A stretch of 64,000 bases of DNA from positions 9,411,183-9,475,182 of the forward strand of contig NC_067481.1 of the NCBI RefSeq assembly GCF_947179515.1, read 5' to 3'. Every line of letters begins with the position of its first letter. Position 1 is the stretch's first letter. The stretch is from Apodemus sylvaticus (taxonomy: Eukaryota; Chordata; Mammalia; Rodentia; Muridae). Positions 45,091 to 55,969 of this stretch are shown here, piece by piece. Position numbers and translations under genes: made by a program. The notes under the pieces were generated by a model, which saw nothing but the letters and a program-made list of their open reading frames with translations, had not been told where the DNA came from and made no database searches.

Positions 45091-45343
45091 CCTAGAAAAC
45101 TGGAATACCCAAAACATAATCCACACATCAAATGAGATACAAGAAGAAAGCAGGAGTGGTCCCTGGTTCTGGAAAGACTCAGTGAAACAGTATTTGGCAA
45201 AACCAGAACGGGGAACTGGGAAGGGGTGGGAGGGAGGACAGGGGAAGAGAAGGGGGCTTACGGGACTTTCGGGGAGTGGGGGGGGCTAGAAAAGGGGAAA
45301 TCATTTGAAATGTAAATAAATTATATCAAATAAAAAAAAAAAG
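45091..45343 (+). other. L1 3'UTR with G-rich tract
   Basis: About 240 bases that start after the ORF2 stop. A guanine-rich polypurine segment at about 45205-45290 includes closely spaced runs of three or more G near 45216-45233, fitting a four-run G-quadruplex pattern. The end contains AAATAAATT and an AATAAA signal near 45329-45334. A G-rich polypurine tract is a conserved feature of mammalian L1 3'UTRs. Confidence 0.88.
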
Positions 45344-45344
45344 A

Positions 45345-45390
<46 letters not shown>
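45332..45390 (+). repeat. L1 poly(A) tail
   Basis: About 12 A, a GAC interruption, then about 45 uninterrupted A up to the right target-site copy. The long pure tail suggests a recent insertion, because A tails shorten and mutate quickly. Confidence 0.95.
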
Positions 45391-45393
<3 letters not shown>

Positions 45394-45406
45394 AGACTCT
45401 GTAGGG
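45390..45406 (+). repeat. L1 target-site duplication, right copy
   Basis: Identical to 38733-38749 over 17 bases. It overlaps the first bases of the B4 SINE that follows. Confidence 0.95.
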
Positions 45407-45665
45407 CTGGGAGAGGATGACTCAGGGCCATAGTGTTGCTCTACAACCCCGAAGACCCAAGTTCAGATCCCTAGCACCCAGGTGAAACCAAGGAGTGGGA
45501 CTTATAGCTGAAACTCCTCACACTTGGAGGTGGAGGGGAGACAGACAGGTCCTGGGGGCTCACTGGCCAGAAATGTAGTCAACCAGTGAGTGCCAGGTTC
45601 AGTGAGAGACCCTGTTTCAAGAAATAAGGTGAATGGTACTGGATGTTCACTCCTGGCTTCTACCA
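45404..45665 (+). mobile_element. B4 SINE
   Basis: A tRNA-like head ('gggctgggagaggatgactc', then 'aagttcagatccctagcacc') is joined to a B1-like part and the B4-specific end ('gctcactggccagaaatgta', then 'gtgagagaccctgtttcaag'). It predates the L1, because the L1 target duplication includes its first bases. Confidence 0.8.
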
Positions 45666-45732
45666 CCCCCCACTCACACACATAAACACATCTACATACA
45701 CACTATCTCACACACACACTCACATACACACT

Positions 45733-45768
<36 letters not shown>

Positions 45769-46371
45769 TACATACTTACACATTCATACATACTCTCATA
45801 TACACATATACACACATAGACATACACACATACACACATTCATATACATACACATTCACACACGCATATACACTCACACATTCACACACATACACACTCA
45901 CAAACTCACACACATACTTACACATTCATACATATTCACATACACACACTCATATACACATATATACACTCACACATACACTCAAACATACATACTCACA
46001 TACACACACTCATATGCTTACACATACACACATACTTACACATTCATACACACTCACATACACATATACATACACACACTCATACACACATATACACACA
46101 TACACATACACACTAAAACATACATACACACACATACTTACACATTCATACACACATACACATATACATACACACACTCAGACACACATATACACACATA
46201 CACATACACACTAAAACATACACATATACACACTCACACACATACACATTCATACACACTCACATACACATATACATACACACATCCATACACATATACA
46301 CACTCACATACAAATACACACTCAAACATACACATTCACATACACACTCACATACTTACACATTCACACAC

Positions 46372-46408
<37 letters not shown>
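45666..46408. repeat. ~740-bp CA-rich array (3' tail of B4)
   Basis: CACACA mixed with TACACA, CATTCA and CTCACA variants runs without break from the B4 tail to 46408. A Thr/His/Tyr open frame of 193 codons here is an artefact. It is one of the longest simple-repeat arrays in the window. Confidence 0.95.
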
Positions 46409-46689
46409 AGTGTGTTTGGAGTAGGGCACCTAGTACCCCATGGTATTCTCGAAATCACAGTGTGTAAGAGCTAGAGCTATGATGGTCATTTTAAGAGTAT
46501 CACATGTTGAGTCACTTGGGGAAGAGCTGGCAGAAGTGACATTTTGCCATGGTGAGACTCTTTCTTACCTTTTGGGAGGCTTGAGTTTTTTTGGGACAGC
46601 CTGCAGCACAGTTTGGGGTGAATTTTCAGTTACACTGCCTGCCTGTTTGAGCTCTGTCTTGCAACACTCATCCAACTGAGAAATGGACT
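46409..46689. other. Unique non-coding stretch
   Basis: About 280 bases with no recognisable element. Confidence 0.5.
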
Positions 46690-46884
46690 GCCTTCCTTTC
46701 CTCCCTTCCCCTCCCCTCTGCTCCCCTCCCCTCTGCTCCCCTCCCCTCTGCTCCCCTCTTGTCCCTTCCCCACCCCTCCCGCCTCTCTCTTCTAATCCCC
46801 TCCCTCCCCCTCCCTTTACTTTCTTTTCCCCTTCTTTTCTCACCAGTTTCCTCTCCTCCCCCCCCTCCCCTTCTCTCTTCTTTT
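46690..46884. repeat. Polypyrimidine tract with 15-bp tandem units
   Basis: A C/T-rich run that includes three near-identical units of the type 'cccctcccctctgct' around 46709-46757. Low complexity. Confidence 0.88.
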
Positions 46885-47092
46885 CTGATTCTGGGGATTG
46901 AATGTAGGGCCCTCTACATGCTGGGCTGATCCCCCAGACCTCTTTTACTTTATTCTGTTTTTCAATGAACTTTTGTTAAATTGTTCAGGGCAACTTGGAA
47001 CCCTTCTGTGGACCAGGCAGGTCTTGAACTTGCATCTCTGGCCTCAGCCTCCTGGGATTCCAAGCCTGTAACCACCAGGCTCATCTTAGATG
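46885..47092 (-). mobile_element. ID-B1 composite SINE (antisense)
   Basis: 'tctggggattgaatgtaggg', then 'tgctgggctgatcccccaga' (reversed ID head), then 'aggcaggtcttgaacttgca' and 'cctcagcctcctgggattcc' (reversed B1). The composite order is preserved in reverse. Confidence 0.8.
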
Positions 47093-47948
47093 GTATATCC
47101 ATGACTTTTCTTCAGTTGTGTTCTGGTGGAGGGGGCTTGGGGCTGAGTAAGTGACCTGTTGACTGAGACCCTTGTCAACAAATACCTTATACTAGTTGGA
47201 CATAAAATAAACCTGTAGTGATTTTTAAAAAAGCAAACATGTATGCCCATTATTAGAAGAACAAATCATAGGAAACATGCCCCAGTGTCTTATTGGTATA
47301 CCTCCACATAGCAGCCATCAAAGCCAAGAGAGAGACAAGTATTTCCAGGACTGTGAAAGGCAGCTGTCTTCTTATGTCCCAGTCAACATTTCTCTCTGGC
47401 TCCTCCGAGGAAGCCGCTGTCTAGTGCCTCAGTGTTGTAGGACAGCAGGGCGAGTCTCACAACTCTGTGGTTCACAGACAAGCCCAGGTAGCAAACCAAG
47501 AGGAAAATACCTTCTTGCAGAGGCATTTCTAGGTTTGGCTTAGGTTAAAATGCATCTAGCTGGATCCTAAGACGGTCAAGTCCTGAAATGCTATGATACT
47601 TTACACATTTGTTGGTTTTTTTCTGGCCGTATCAGCTAAAGGCTTTCTCTTCTACTTACCTGACAAACTATAAATTTTATTTCCTCTAAGGACAAAACCA
47701 ACCTTGGAGCTCTTTCATAGCCAGTGTTTAAAAGCCTACTGCCCTTCCATCTTATGAAATACATTTTCTTATTCTGAAAAGGGCTGAGATGTGTGTTTTC
47801 TTGCTTGCCTGCCCAGCGGGAGAGAGGATGCCCAGAAACCTACCTCCATCCTGCCTTAGAAGCCAGGACCCATGTTAGAATTCTCTCTGCTGGTGGCCCT
47901 GGCATGGGAGTCTTGCCCTCACATTGCCGTTAGGGTTTCTTCTTTCTT

Positions 47949-47949
<1 letters not shown>
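47093..47949. other. Unique non-coding stretch
   Basis: No gene or repeat recognised. Confidence 0.5.

Positions 47950-47989
<40 letters not shown>
47950..47989. repeat. (GT)20 microsatellite
   Basis: Forty bases of uninterrupted GT. Confidence 0.97.
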
Positions 47990-47994
<5 letters not shown>

Positions 47995-48281
47995 CTGCCT
48001 CCTTCCTGGAGTGTCTACCTGTGGGTTTTGGGAATCAAATATGGCTCTGTTAGGTTCTTACTTCCCTGCTGCTGCTCAGGTTGATGAGATAATTGAACTT
48101 AACTGTCAAGGAAAAGGCCACAGAATGTGGTGGAGTCTCCCTGGAATACTTAGAGCCCTTTGTGTCAACCTCTGGGCTTCTGTGTGTGTTAGAAAGAGTG
48201 GCCTCCATGTTGAAATGATGTCTGGTAAAGAAGTCTCCTTCCTGGTGCCTTTTTGGTTGTGGAGAAGGTAGTTTAAGATGG

Positions 48282-48545
48282 GATGCATGAGGGACATGGC
48301 TCAGTCAGTTACGTGCTTGTCTTGCAAGCACAAGGACTTGAGTTTAATCCTTATAACCTTATTTATAACCAATATATAATTCTTATATATTGAACAAAAG
48401 TCAGACAAGTGGGCATGCTCTTCCAATCCCTGTGTTGGGGAGGTTGAGACAGGCAGACTCTCAAGGATCTCTGGCTAGTTAGCCTAGGCTATCTGTAAGC
48501 TCCAGGCTACACCCTGTTATTAAAAAAAAACAAGGTATATGCCAT
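48282..48545 (+). mobile_element. B4 SINE
   Basis: 'gagggacatggctcagtcag' and 'cttgcaagcacaaggacttg' form the tRNA-like head. 'ggttgagacaggcagactct' and 'ggctagttagcctaggctat' form the B1/B4 body, ending in an A9 run near 48522. Diverged, with an AT-rich insertion near 48355-48395. Confidence 0.75.
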
Positions 48546-48629
48546 CTGACGAGTAGCACACCTGAGATTGTCCTTTTTTTCTCTACACGTGCATATGTTC
48601 ACGTACACACACATACAAACATTTGTTTG

Positions 48630-49035
48630 AGATTAGTGGTGATAAAATATATACAACATAAAACTTGTCATTTTAACTGTTTTTAAGTGTACAATACAGT
48701 CTCATTTCAACATTCTGTTCAATACAGTCATGTGACCTCATCACACCGCCTATCCATAAGATGGGCTTTTATCTTATAAAATTAAAATTTTGCCTATTAA
48801 AGCCCAACTTTCCAGACTCCTCTCCCCATCGAGATGCTGTCAGCTACCACTATACTTTTGTCTCGGAGTTGATTAGGGACTGACTTCCTGTGAGCAGAAT
48901 CCTATTTTAATTGTTTCTTTGTGATGATCTTACCACATTGAGCTAACATCTTCAAGAGTTATAGCATCCGTGTTGAAGCAGATTTTTTTTCCTTTGTAAG
49001 GCAAAATGATCCTCTGTGGAATGGACTACCACTTA
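48630..49035 (-). mobile_element. Old L1M 3'-end fragment (antisense)
   Basis: 'atatatacaacataaaactt', 'cattttaactgtttttaagt' and 'gtacaatacagtctcatttc', ending in degraded 'tggaatggactaccact', follow the reversed 3' region of ancient L1M elements. Strongly diverged and non-coding. Confidence 0.65.
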
Positions 49036-49574
49036 GACTACTTATAGAGCAAATCCATTAGCTCCTGAAGCAGTTTTTATTTTGCAAGCATCCAGCACCG
49101 CCTGTCCTGACACAGAACCAATCATCCTGCCTGAAAACTGCCAGGTGGAGGTTTGGTATTCAGATGGGGACCAGAATCTTGCCAAGGGGAAAGAGGATTC
49201 AGTGAAGGCTATCTTGTGAGGTTGCTCATTTCCACTTTCACCACATAGAGAGAGCTTTGAGGTGTGGCCTAATGTTTCTGCCTCTTGGCCAGACACCTTC
49301 CTTACATTTCTGGAAGTGAGAGTAGACTTGCTTAGCCTGGACATAATGGCCCCATGGTGATACAGTTTTAGACATCAGTTGTTGGCAAGGACAAGAACAT
49401 ATAGGATCTGTTCATTGCCTCCACAATTAGACTCTGAAAACGTTGGATGTGATGGGTAAGATGTAACTTTGGAATGATATTAAGACTCTTAAATACCATT
49501 TTAATAGAATAAAAATGTGGAAAGGGTGAGGAATAAAGTGAGCCTTTACTTAAAAGACTAGATGTAAGCTACTA
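49036..49574. other. Unique non-coding stretch
   Basis: No gene or repeat recognised. Confidence 0.5.
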
Positions 49575-49712
49575 GAAAATTCTTATAAACACTTATAGTA
49601 AATCAGTGGGGTGTGAAATAAATATAAAATCCTCATTAATAATAGCTAAAAACAATTGTAAAGTGTGTAATAATAAACCTTCCTAAAGGAGTGAAAGACT
49701 TCTACATAGCAC
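49575..49712 (+). mobile_element. Old L1 ORF2 fragment
   Basis: 'cagtggggtgtgaaataaat', 'aataatagctaaaaacaatt' and 'aaggagtgaaagacttctac' align in order to the reverse-transcriptase thumb region of L1 ORF2 (compare 43440-43630 in the intact copy). Short and decayed. Confidence 0.55.
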
Positions 49713-50119
49713 TCTTCATGTGGAGCCCCTGGACAGATGTCTCATTTACTTGCTCCTTCTCTCTGCTCTTTGGTAACACGTGGTATACAATACTACTCCA
49801 TCCTGCTATGTCTCAGAGTCTTTACCTTGAAGGGGTAGTTCAAAGACTGGAACATTCTAGATGGGAGTCCCTATCTCAAGTCCCTGGATTCGTTTCTAAT
49901 CCATACCACTTGTGTTATACAGACTTACTCATCCCATAGTTTCTTTGAACTGACTTCCCTTAGGTGTTCATTTGCATCTTTAGCCAATCCTTGCAACTGT
50001 TCTTTCTGTTCTGGCCATTGAAGTATAGAACTATAACACACATTGAGGGGTAAACAAAATTTCCAACATTGTATGCATGCTGATTATACCTTCTATTGTA
50101 AACAGAATTTTTTCATCAG

Positions 50120-50310
50120 ATGGTTACATCAGAGGGAGCTCCTGGTGGTATAATGGGAAGGTTGACCAGATGCCCCTGTGATTCTTCACGGGGTTTCCCT
50201 GCTTCCTACCCTGTTGAACTTTTGAGTATAACACCTTAGCCCTATAGCTAGGTCTCTTGTATATAAGCTTTTGGGTTCAGGTTTCATGTCTAATATCTAG
50301 CTTTATTTTC
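50120..50310. mobile_element. LTR-like segment, copy A
   Basis: 'aggttgaccagatgcccctg', then 'ccctatagctaggtctcttg' and 'taagcttttgggttcagg', match in order the segment at 51140-51320, about 1 kb downstream in the same orientation. I cannot name the family. Confidence 0.45.
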
Positions 50311-50374
50311 CTTGACTACCAAGAAAGGTTGCGTTTAACTCCTCAAATATTTTTGATGATTTAATTTATTTCTA

Positions 50375-50550
50375 ATTATGTGCATGTGTGTGTGTGTGCA
50401 TGTGAATGTGTGTGCCCATGTAGGATTGAGGAACCAGATTCTCTGAAGTAGTTGCTATAAGTAACTTTGAGTCTCCTGACAAAGGTGTTGGGAATGAACT
50501 CTGTCCTCTGCAAGAGCAGTGTTTTTAATCTCTAAGTCCTCTCTTCAGTC
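50375..50550 (-). mobile_element. B3/B2-family SINE (antisense, diverged)
   Basis: TG-rich left end, 'ggtgttgggaatgaactctg' and 'tcctctgcaagagcagtgtt' are the reverse of a B3 body and head. It lies between the two LTR-like copies. Confidence 0.65.
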
Positions 50551-51139
50551 AATGTTTGACTCTTAAAAAACTCTTCATTTGTATTTGTCTATATCAGGTG
50601 TTTTTTGCACACACGGGTATTCATTTTAAGCTCTTAGATGCAACTTTCCCATATATACATATTTTCCTCTGGTACAGGGAATTCCAACAATTCCAAATGC
50701 TTAAGGCTTGTTGATGGTGGTGGATGGGTGGTGGAATGGGCTTTGGAGAGATGTTGAGTACAGGGGCCCTGACCTCTCAAGAGGATGATGTCTGCTTTCA
50801 GACATTCCCCATTATGTGGCTAATGGGCTTCCAGACCACCACAGCCCTTTTAGGTAAGACTCACATGATGAAAAACCAAGACACCCTTTTCAAAGTAAGG
50901 ATAATGATTGAATCTTTAAAATAAAGTAGTAGAAAGGGGAGAGGTTCGTGAGGATGAATGAAGGCATCTGTGAGATTGCTGGCTGGTACAACCCCTAGGA
51001 ACTTCATCAGTGGAACAGGAGGAAATGGTGAGCCCCCAGAATAATTTGGAGAGTTCTGCTGAACAGAGCCTACTGGAAAACTTATGTTATGTCCTGGTTT
51101 ACTTGTGGCCAACTCTGAATGTGAGACCATGGGTCTCTA
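50551..51139. other. Unclassified non-coding stretch between LTR-like copies
   Basis: No retroviral reading frame is visible. If the flanking copies are a pair of LTRs, this would be a non-coding internal region; it may equally be unique DNA. Confidence 0.4.
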
Positions 51140-51320
51140 CTTCCCTGATGGCCCAATGAAGAGGTTGACCAGATGGCCCTGCAGTTCTTCATAGATAATG
51201 CTGGTTCCTACCAAGTTTGGCCCTGTGTATACCATCCCAGGCCTGTAGCTGGGTCTCTAGTGTAAGCCCTTGGGACCAGTTTCAATAAAGTGTTTAATAC
51301 ACAACCTTGCAGACTCTTGC
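51140..51320. mobile_element. LTR-like segment, copy B, with AATAAA
   Basis: Shares 'aggttgaccagatggccctg' and 'aggcctgtagctgggtctct' with copy A. A polyadenylation signal (CAATAAAG) sits about 51283-51290, as in the R region of many rodent LTRs. Confidence 0.45.
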
Positions 51321-52251
51321 AAACCTTTCTGGGTAACACTTACTTCATTGCACTTTTAAAAACGAAAGAAAAAAAAGGGGGGAGGGAGAGAGAAAGAAAA
51401 CGCTGCTTAGCAAGCTCAGAGTAATTGAGGCTGACAGATGTCACTCAGAATTTTATTATTTAAAGCCACAATGATTTTTCCAAATAACCTAAAAATATAT
51501 AATCCAACCTCAAAATAGTGTCCTGTAACAGAGGCAGGCAAGCCTGTAGGAAATGAAGTCATAATCTTGGCACCCCTTGAGTGCTGGTTCGATGGCTTTG
51601 AACACTTTTATGTTCTTGGAGAAATACATGAACATGGAACCGTATCCAGTTACTCAGAGCAGGCTGCCAGGGCCTCAGAGAACCGGGGTGTCGTGGGTGT
51701 TTTTCTCTGGTTCCTCAGTCAGCACAACACCTCTTCTGAATCCCTGCAAAGGGAATTTTTTTTTCTTTATTCTGTGAAGGCAGGGCTTGCGATGAAATTG
51801 TGTGCACAGATTTTAAAGATTAAGTCTATAGGTTGGATTGCTGTATTCAGATCATCACCCTCTCACTGGGTGGCAGAATCTTCTAGAAGGGATCAAAAGT
51901 GCATGTGGTACTTCCCCTTGTCAATCCACATTTATTCCTTTAATCTGCATGTTTTTTATTCCTCATTGTTATTTATTATTTGCATCAGTGACATGAATTT
52001 ATAATCATTAACAGTATACTAAGCTGGCTAGAGTTATTATACTGTTCAATAGATGTGTATATGGAAGCTTAGAGTTTGGAGTTTACCTAGTGTATAAGAG
52101 TGAGGAGATATCATCGGGTCGGGGCTTTGGGTCTGGGTGAGGTAGATTGGAGTTTTAGAGCTGACATGCATTTCATTGTTGGGTAAATATTCAGAGCCTT
52201 GGGATACTGGTGGGGCCATGTCTCCTTGGTTAGTTAGCTATTTTGTTACTC
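51321..52251. other. Unique non-coding stretch
   Basis: A short A-rich and GA-rich run lies at 51358-51400. No gene recognised. Confidence 0.5.
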
Positions 52252-52393
52252 TGACTTTTGTTTTTAGATAACAGGGTCTCACTACACAGGTCAAACTGCA
52301 TATGTGATTCCTCCTTTGAATATATAGCCCCCCCCTCCCACCTCTGTCTACCAGTGTTGAGATTACAGGCCTGGGCCACGAAACCTGGCTCAA
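52252..52393 (-). mobile_element. B1 SINE (antisense, diverged)
   Basis: 'taacagggtctcactacaca', then 'ttgagattacaggcctgggc' and 'cacgaaacctggct', are reversed B1. A C-rich insertion interrupts it near 52328-52340. Confidence 0.7.
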
Positions 52394-53324
52394 AGTCCGG
52401 CTTTCTAAGATGAGTTGCTGAGGCGGTTTGCATTGAGGCGGTAAGGGCACATGGCCCTGGTGGTCCGGCAAGGCAGTGAAAATCCAAGCTATGTTCCACG
52501 TGGCGGTACCTGGAAGAACCAGGCTGGAAGCTGTCTCCCAGATGGGTGTCCCGGAAGCATCTCCGGGTGGCTTCCGAGCCGGAGGAGAGGCCACAGGGCT
52601 GCCAGCATGGGCCTGGCTGTATTTGGTTTTCTCTGACTGGATCTTTGTTTGCCTGCAGGCTTCGGCTGCCCGGGCTCTCCTGCCCTAGCTTCCTCCGCGC
52701 TGCGTGAAGCGCTAGCCTGGTTAAGTAAACACTGCTGGAATATTACCTGTCTGTTAACCTGTCAAAATTGCTTTACAGCCCCTTTTATCTCTCTCCCCAC
52801 CCCACCCCCACACAGAATTTCCCCTGGTGTTCTCAGCTCCCTCTCTGGGTCCTTTCCTTCCAGCCTTCCTCTAACCTACAAAGTGTCCCCTCCCCCACAC
52901 CCCCACCTCCAGTCATTAAATATTGTCAGTTCTGCCACTGACGCCGCCGCCCTGTTCGCCCGGTCCAGATAAATGGTTGTTGACTCTCTAATGCGGACCA
53001 AGGACACTGGGCTCCGAGCCTCATGAAAGTTGCCATGGTGCCTGCCAGGTGGGCCGAGGCCAGGGGGCTGCAGCGTGCGGGCTGCCTGAGCCCAGGAGGT
53101 GGCTCTAACTCCTGGCCAGCAGCTGGCTGCTGGCGCCCTCCTTCCTTCCCTCCCGCCTGCCCCACCCTCTCTCTAAACATAACTGTATAAACTTGAGGGT
53201 CTTAGGGGAACGTCCAGTTCTGAGCCCAGTGGTCACAGAGCCTGAGCCCTGGCTCCACGTGTGCGTCTCATGCTTGATTGAATGAGGTCAGAGGCTCTTT
53301 ATAGAGAGTTGCTTCCTTTTTAGC
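52394..53324. other. Unique stretch with GC-rich, CpG-containing patch
   Basis: 52640-52720 and 52940-53130 are richer in CpG than the surroundings ('gacgccgccgccctgttcgc'). No repeat family recognised. This is a plausible place for a conserved regulatory element, but no exon can be supported. Confidence 0.4.
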
Positions 53325-53720
53325 TGTGGCAAAAACGCATATAATACCAAATCGACCATTTTAACCTTTTGTTCGGTATAATTCAGCTGCAGTAAGGACA
53401 CTCATAGTGTAGTATAGCTTTTACCACCGCCGCTGCCGCCGCCTTTCTTAAGCTATAATTGCTATACAAAAGCTGCATGTCCTTGATAGATGCATTTTGG
53501 AAGGGGTTGGGCATATACGCAAAGCATTCCAAAGGGAAGGCCACACCCATCAGGCAGTTGTTCCCATCCTTACCAGGTAGTCTGCCCCACCCACAGCAAC
53601 CACTGCCTGTGCATGGATTTGCCCCACAACATCACTGTGTGCCCTGCGTGCGGTTCCTCTCACTGAGCCGGATAGCGTCAAGGTCCTACCATCTGTGGTT
53701 GCCTTCCAAAGTTCAGGTCT
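53325..53720 (-). mobile_element. Old L1M 3'-end fragment (antisense)
   Basis: 'tggcaaaaacgcatataata', 'gaccattttaaccttttgtt', 'accactgcctgtgcatggat' and 'ttgccccacaacatc' follow the reversed 3' region of ancient L1M, parallel to 48630-49035. It contains a CCGCCG-type insertion at 53427-53443. Confidence 0.6.
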
Positions 53721-53984
53721 TCCAAGGGACAGTGTGGCAACTGGTAGGAGCTGGTGGGTGACTCAACTTGTTTCTGGCAGCAGTTCCTTGTGCCTGGCAT
53801 GAGCTCCTGGTGTCACCGTCCATGGCTGAGTCCTCCTGTGTGTTTAGCGAGGTCATTTCTCCTTTGCTGAAATGACCGGGGTCTCCCTTTTCCTCCTTCC
53901 CAGTTCTGTTTTCAAACCTGACAGCTGTGGGAGGCTCCCCTCTCGGAGACAAGTGAAGCATGTTGTGTAAAAGCCTCTCACCTA

Positions 53985-54110
53985 AAGCAGAGTCAGTGGG
54001 GTTTGGAGTCGTGGCTCTACCATCGCCTGGCTTTGTGGCATTGGGATCTCCACCCATAAGGCAAGATGAACGTCCCACCTCTGGAGCCATGGTGAATGAG
54101 TTCACTGACA
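53985..54110 (+). mobile_element. MIR SINE remnant
   Basis: 'cagagtcagtggggtttgga', then 'gtcgtggctctaccatcgcc' and 'tggctttgtggcattgggat', match the MIR 5' half. Confidence 0.6.
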
Positions 54111-55749
54111 TCAGTCACTGGGTCTAGCACCTGTGATTTGGATGTGTAGAATCACTGGCTCTCATTAGTAAAATCTGGACTCAAGAAGTTACCAATATAG
54201 CACCCTCCACTTCTACCCTGTTGATGTTTGCTATGATGTTTGAACTTTTGGGAAATTCTAGAAAGCTCGTAGGACTTCAGCATGTCTTTAAATTAGATGC
54301 GTGTCGTGGTTTCCAGGACTTGGGAAGACTTCTGACTCAGATCTGAGACAAAGAGGAAGTCTTGCTTCTACCCAAATCAGCAACCAAGTGTCCTTGTTTC
54401 TTCTCTCGTCCTCATTTTTATTTTGCTGTCCCATCTTTGGACCTTGTCCCGATCCACAGCCATTCTAGCATTCGCTCATGTTTCAGTTCCACCAAGCTGA
54501 CTTTGCAGGGCCATGGCCACAGGTGTGTTAATCTTGGGTGACACACAGTGGGTTTCAGAAAGTAGGGAAGAGTTCATAGGTACCCCTGAGCCTCTTGCCC
54601 CTTTGGATGTTGGCATAATGATAACTTCATGGGCTCAAGTATGGTTCTGTGAAGTTTATTATTATGTCTACGCTGTTTATTGTTATATATTTATAATCTG
54701 ATTAATCGTGGTTGTTTATTTACCCTGTGAGCTCACACTAAAGGCTGGGGAGACGTTGGTGGGCTTATGATGTCAGGTCCTGTCTCGGCTCTCATGTGAT
54801 TACAGGGTTGTGTAACCTCTTTGTTCATTTGGTTTCATGCCTGGGGATCATTGGCCCTTGGCCTGTGTGTCCTGTGGTGTAAAGGGAGGGGGTGGGCTGC
54901 CCTTTGGGCGTGGCCCACTGCCCAGCTGTGGTGCCCATTCTTGGCCAATGTTCAGTGGAGTTTTGGTCAGGCACCTTCCTGGGGAAGGGCCCAGAGGTCA
55001 GCGATTGCCTTGCTTTGCTCTTTGAACTCACTTTTTGTGTCCTAAAGGAAGGAACTTTTTCTTCTCGATTTTAAAAAATCAAGTGACACATTCTTGAAGC
55101 AATACACTATCCATTTCTTTCTTAGCATCTCTGTGCTATTATGAGTACAGATGTGTGCAGTTTTCATCAGAAAAGAGGATCCTGTGCGCTTGCTTTTCAA
55201 GTCAGGGTTGTTGCTGTGTGGTGTATGCCCAGTAACAGCTGTCTTCAGTTGGTGTCTGGTGCAATTTGACTTTTAACGCAGGCTTTTCTAAGGTCCTCCT
55301 GAGAAGCAGGCTTGGAACACGTGAATCTGAGTTCACAGCTGACTCCAGCCCAAACCTCTGATCACTGCCGTTATTACAACCCTGGGGCTCCTAAAGCAGC
55401 CACCGCCAGGACCGGACCATGCTCAGGGTGTTCAGCACCCGGGGTGTCTACAGGTCTCGCGCTGCAGTGGTTTCAAGCAAAATGAGAAGTAGCTTTGGAG
55501 GCAGACACAGATGAAGGACCCTTTGGCTTCCTGCTTTGGGGAAACTGAAGGAATGCTGTTAGATTTTTGCCTGTGCACTTTAAGGGTGGTCATAGGTACA
55601 AGAGAGGCAAAGGGAGGTCTGACAGGCTTGCTCTTCCTTCCCAGAGCACATTCTTACAAGACCCTTGTGTGATCACACCACGAAACAAGAAGGTGGACAA
55701 GTGGGCAAGGTCCTGAAGTGAATGCCTGGCCTCAGCTCTGCTCAAATCG
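54111..55749. other. Unique non-coding stretch
   Basis: No gene or repeat recognised. AT-rich around 54650-54720. Confidence 0.5.
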
Positions 55750-55965
55750 AGGTCCCCTCCCTCCCTCTCTCCCTCCCTCCCTTTCCCTCCCCCTTCCTTT
55801 CTCTCCCCCCCTCTCTCTCTCCCTCTTTTCCCCCTCATTCTTTCCCTCCCTCCCCCTCCTCTCTTCTTCCCCTCCCTCTTTCCCTCCCTCCCCCTCTCCC
55901 ACCTTCCTCCCTCCCTCCCTCCCTCCTTCCGTCCCCCTCCTTCTGCCCCTCTCTCCCTGATTTTT
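55750..55965. repeat. Polypyrimidine (CCCTn/CTn) tract
   Basis: About 215 bases of almost pure C/T made of CCCT and CCTT units with few interruptions. The Pro/Ser/Leu-rich and Arg/Glu/Gly-rich open frames over it are artefacts. Mirror symmetry gives triplex potential. Confidence 0.92.
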
Positions 55966-55969
55966 GTCT

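Larger units (their letters stand above)
38750..45390 (+). mobile_element. Full-length, apparently intact LINE-1
   Basis: A complete autonomous non-LTR retrotransposon of about 6.64 kb, in order: GC-rich 5'UTR (38750-39947), ORF1 (39948-41207), 58-bp spacer, ORF2 (41266-45090), G-rich 3'UTR and A tail. It is bounded by a perfect 17-bp target-site duplication. Both reading frames are open to their normal ends and all ORF2 catalytic residues I indexed are present. The A tail ends in about 45 uninterrupted A. Together these point to a recent insertion. ORF and 3'UTR style are murine. I cannot assign the subfamily without comparison. It landed at the 5' edge of a B4 SINE (45404-45665). Its base composition (A-rich sense strand in the ORFs) differs sharply from the surrounding DNA. 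Confidence 0.97.

Noticed and set aside
45633..46214. 193-codon Thr/His/Tyr-rich frame
   Set aside because: Lies entirely in the CA-rich tail array of a B4 SINE.
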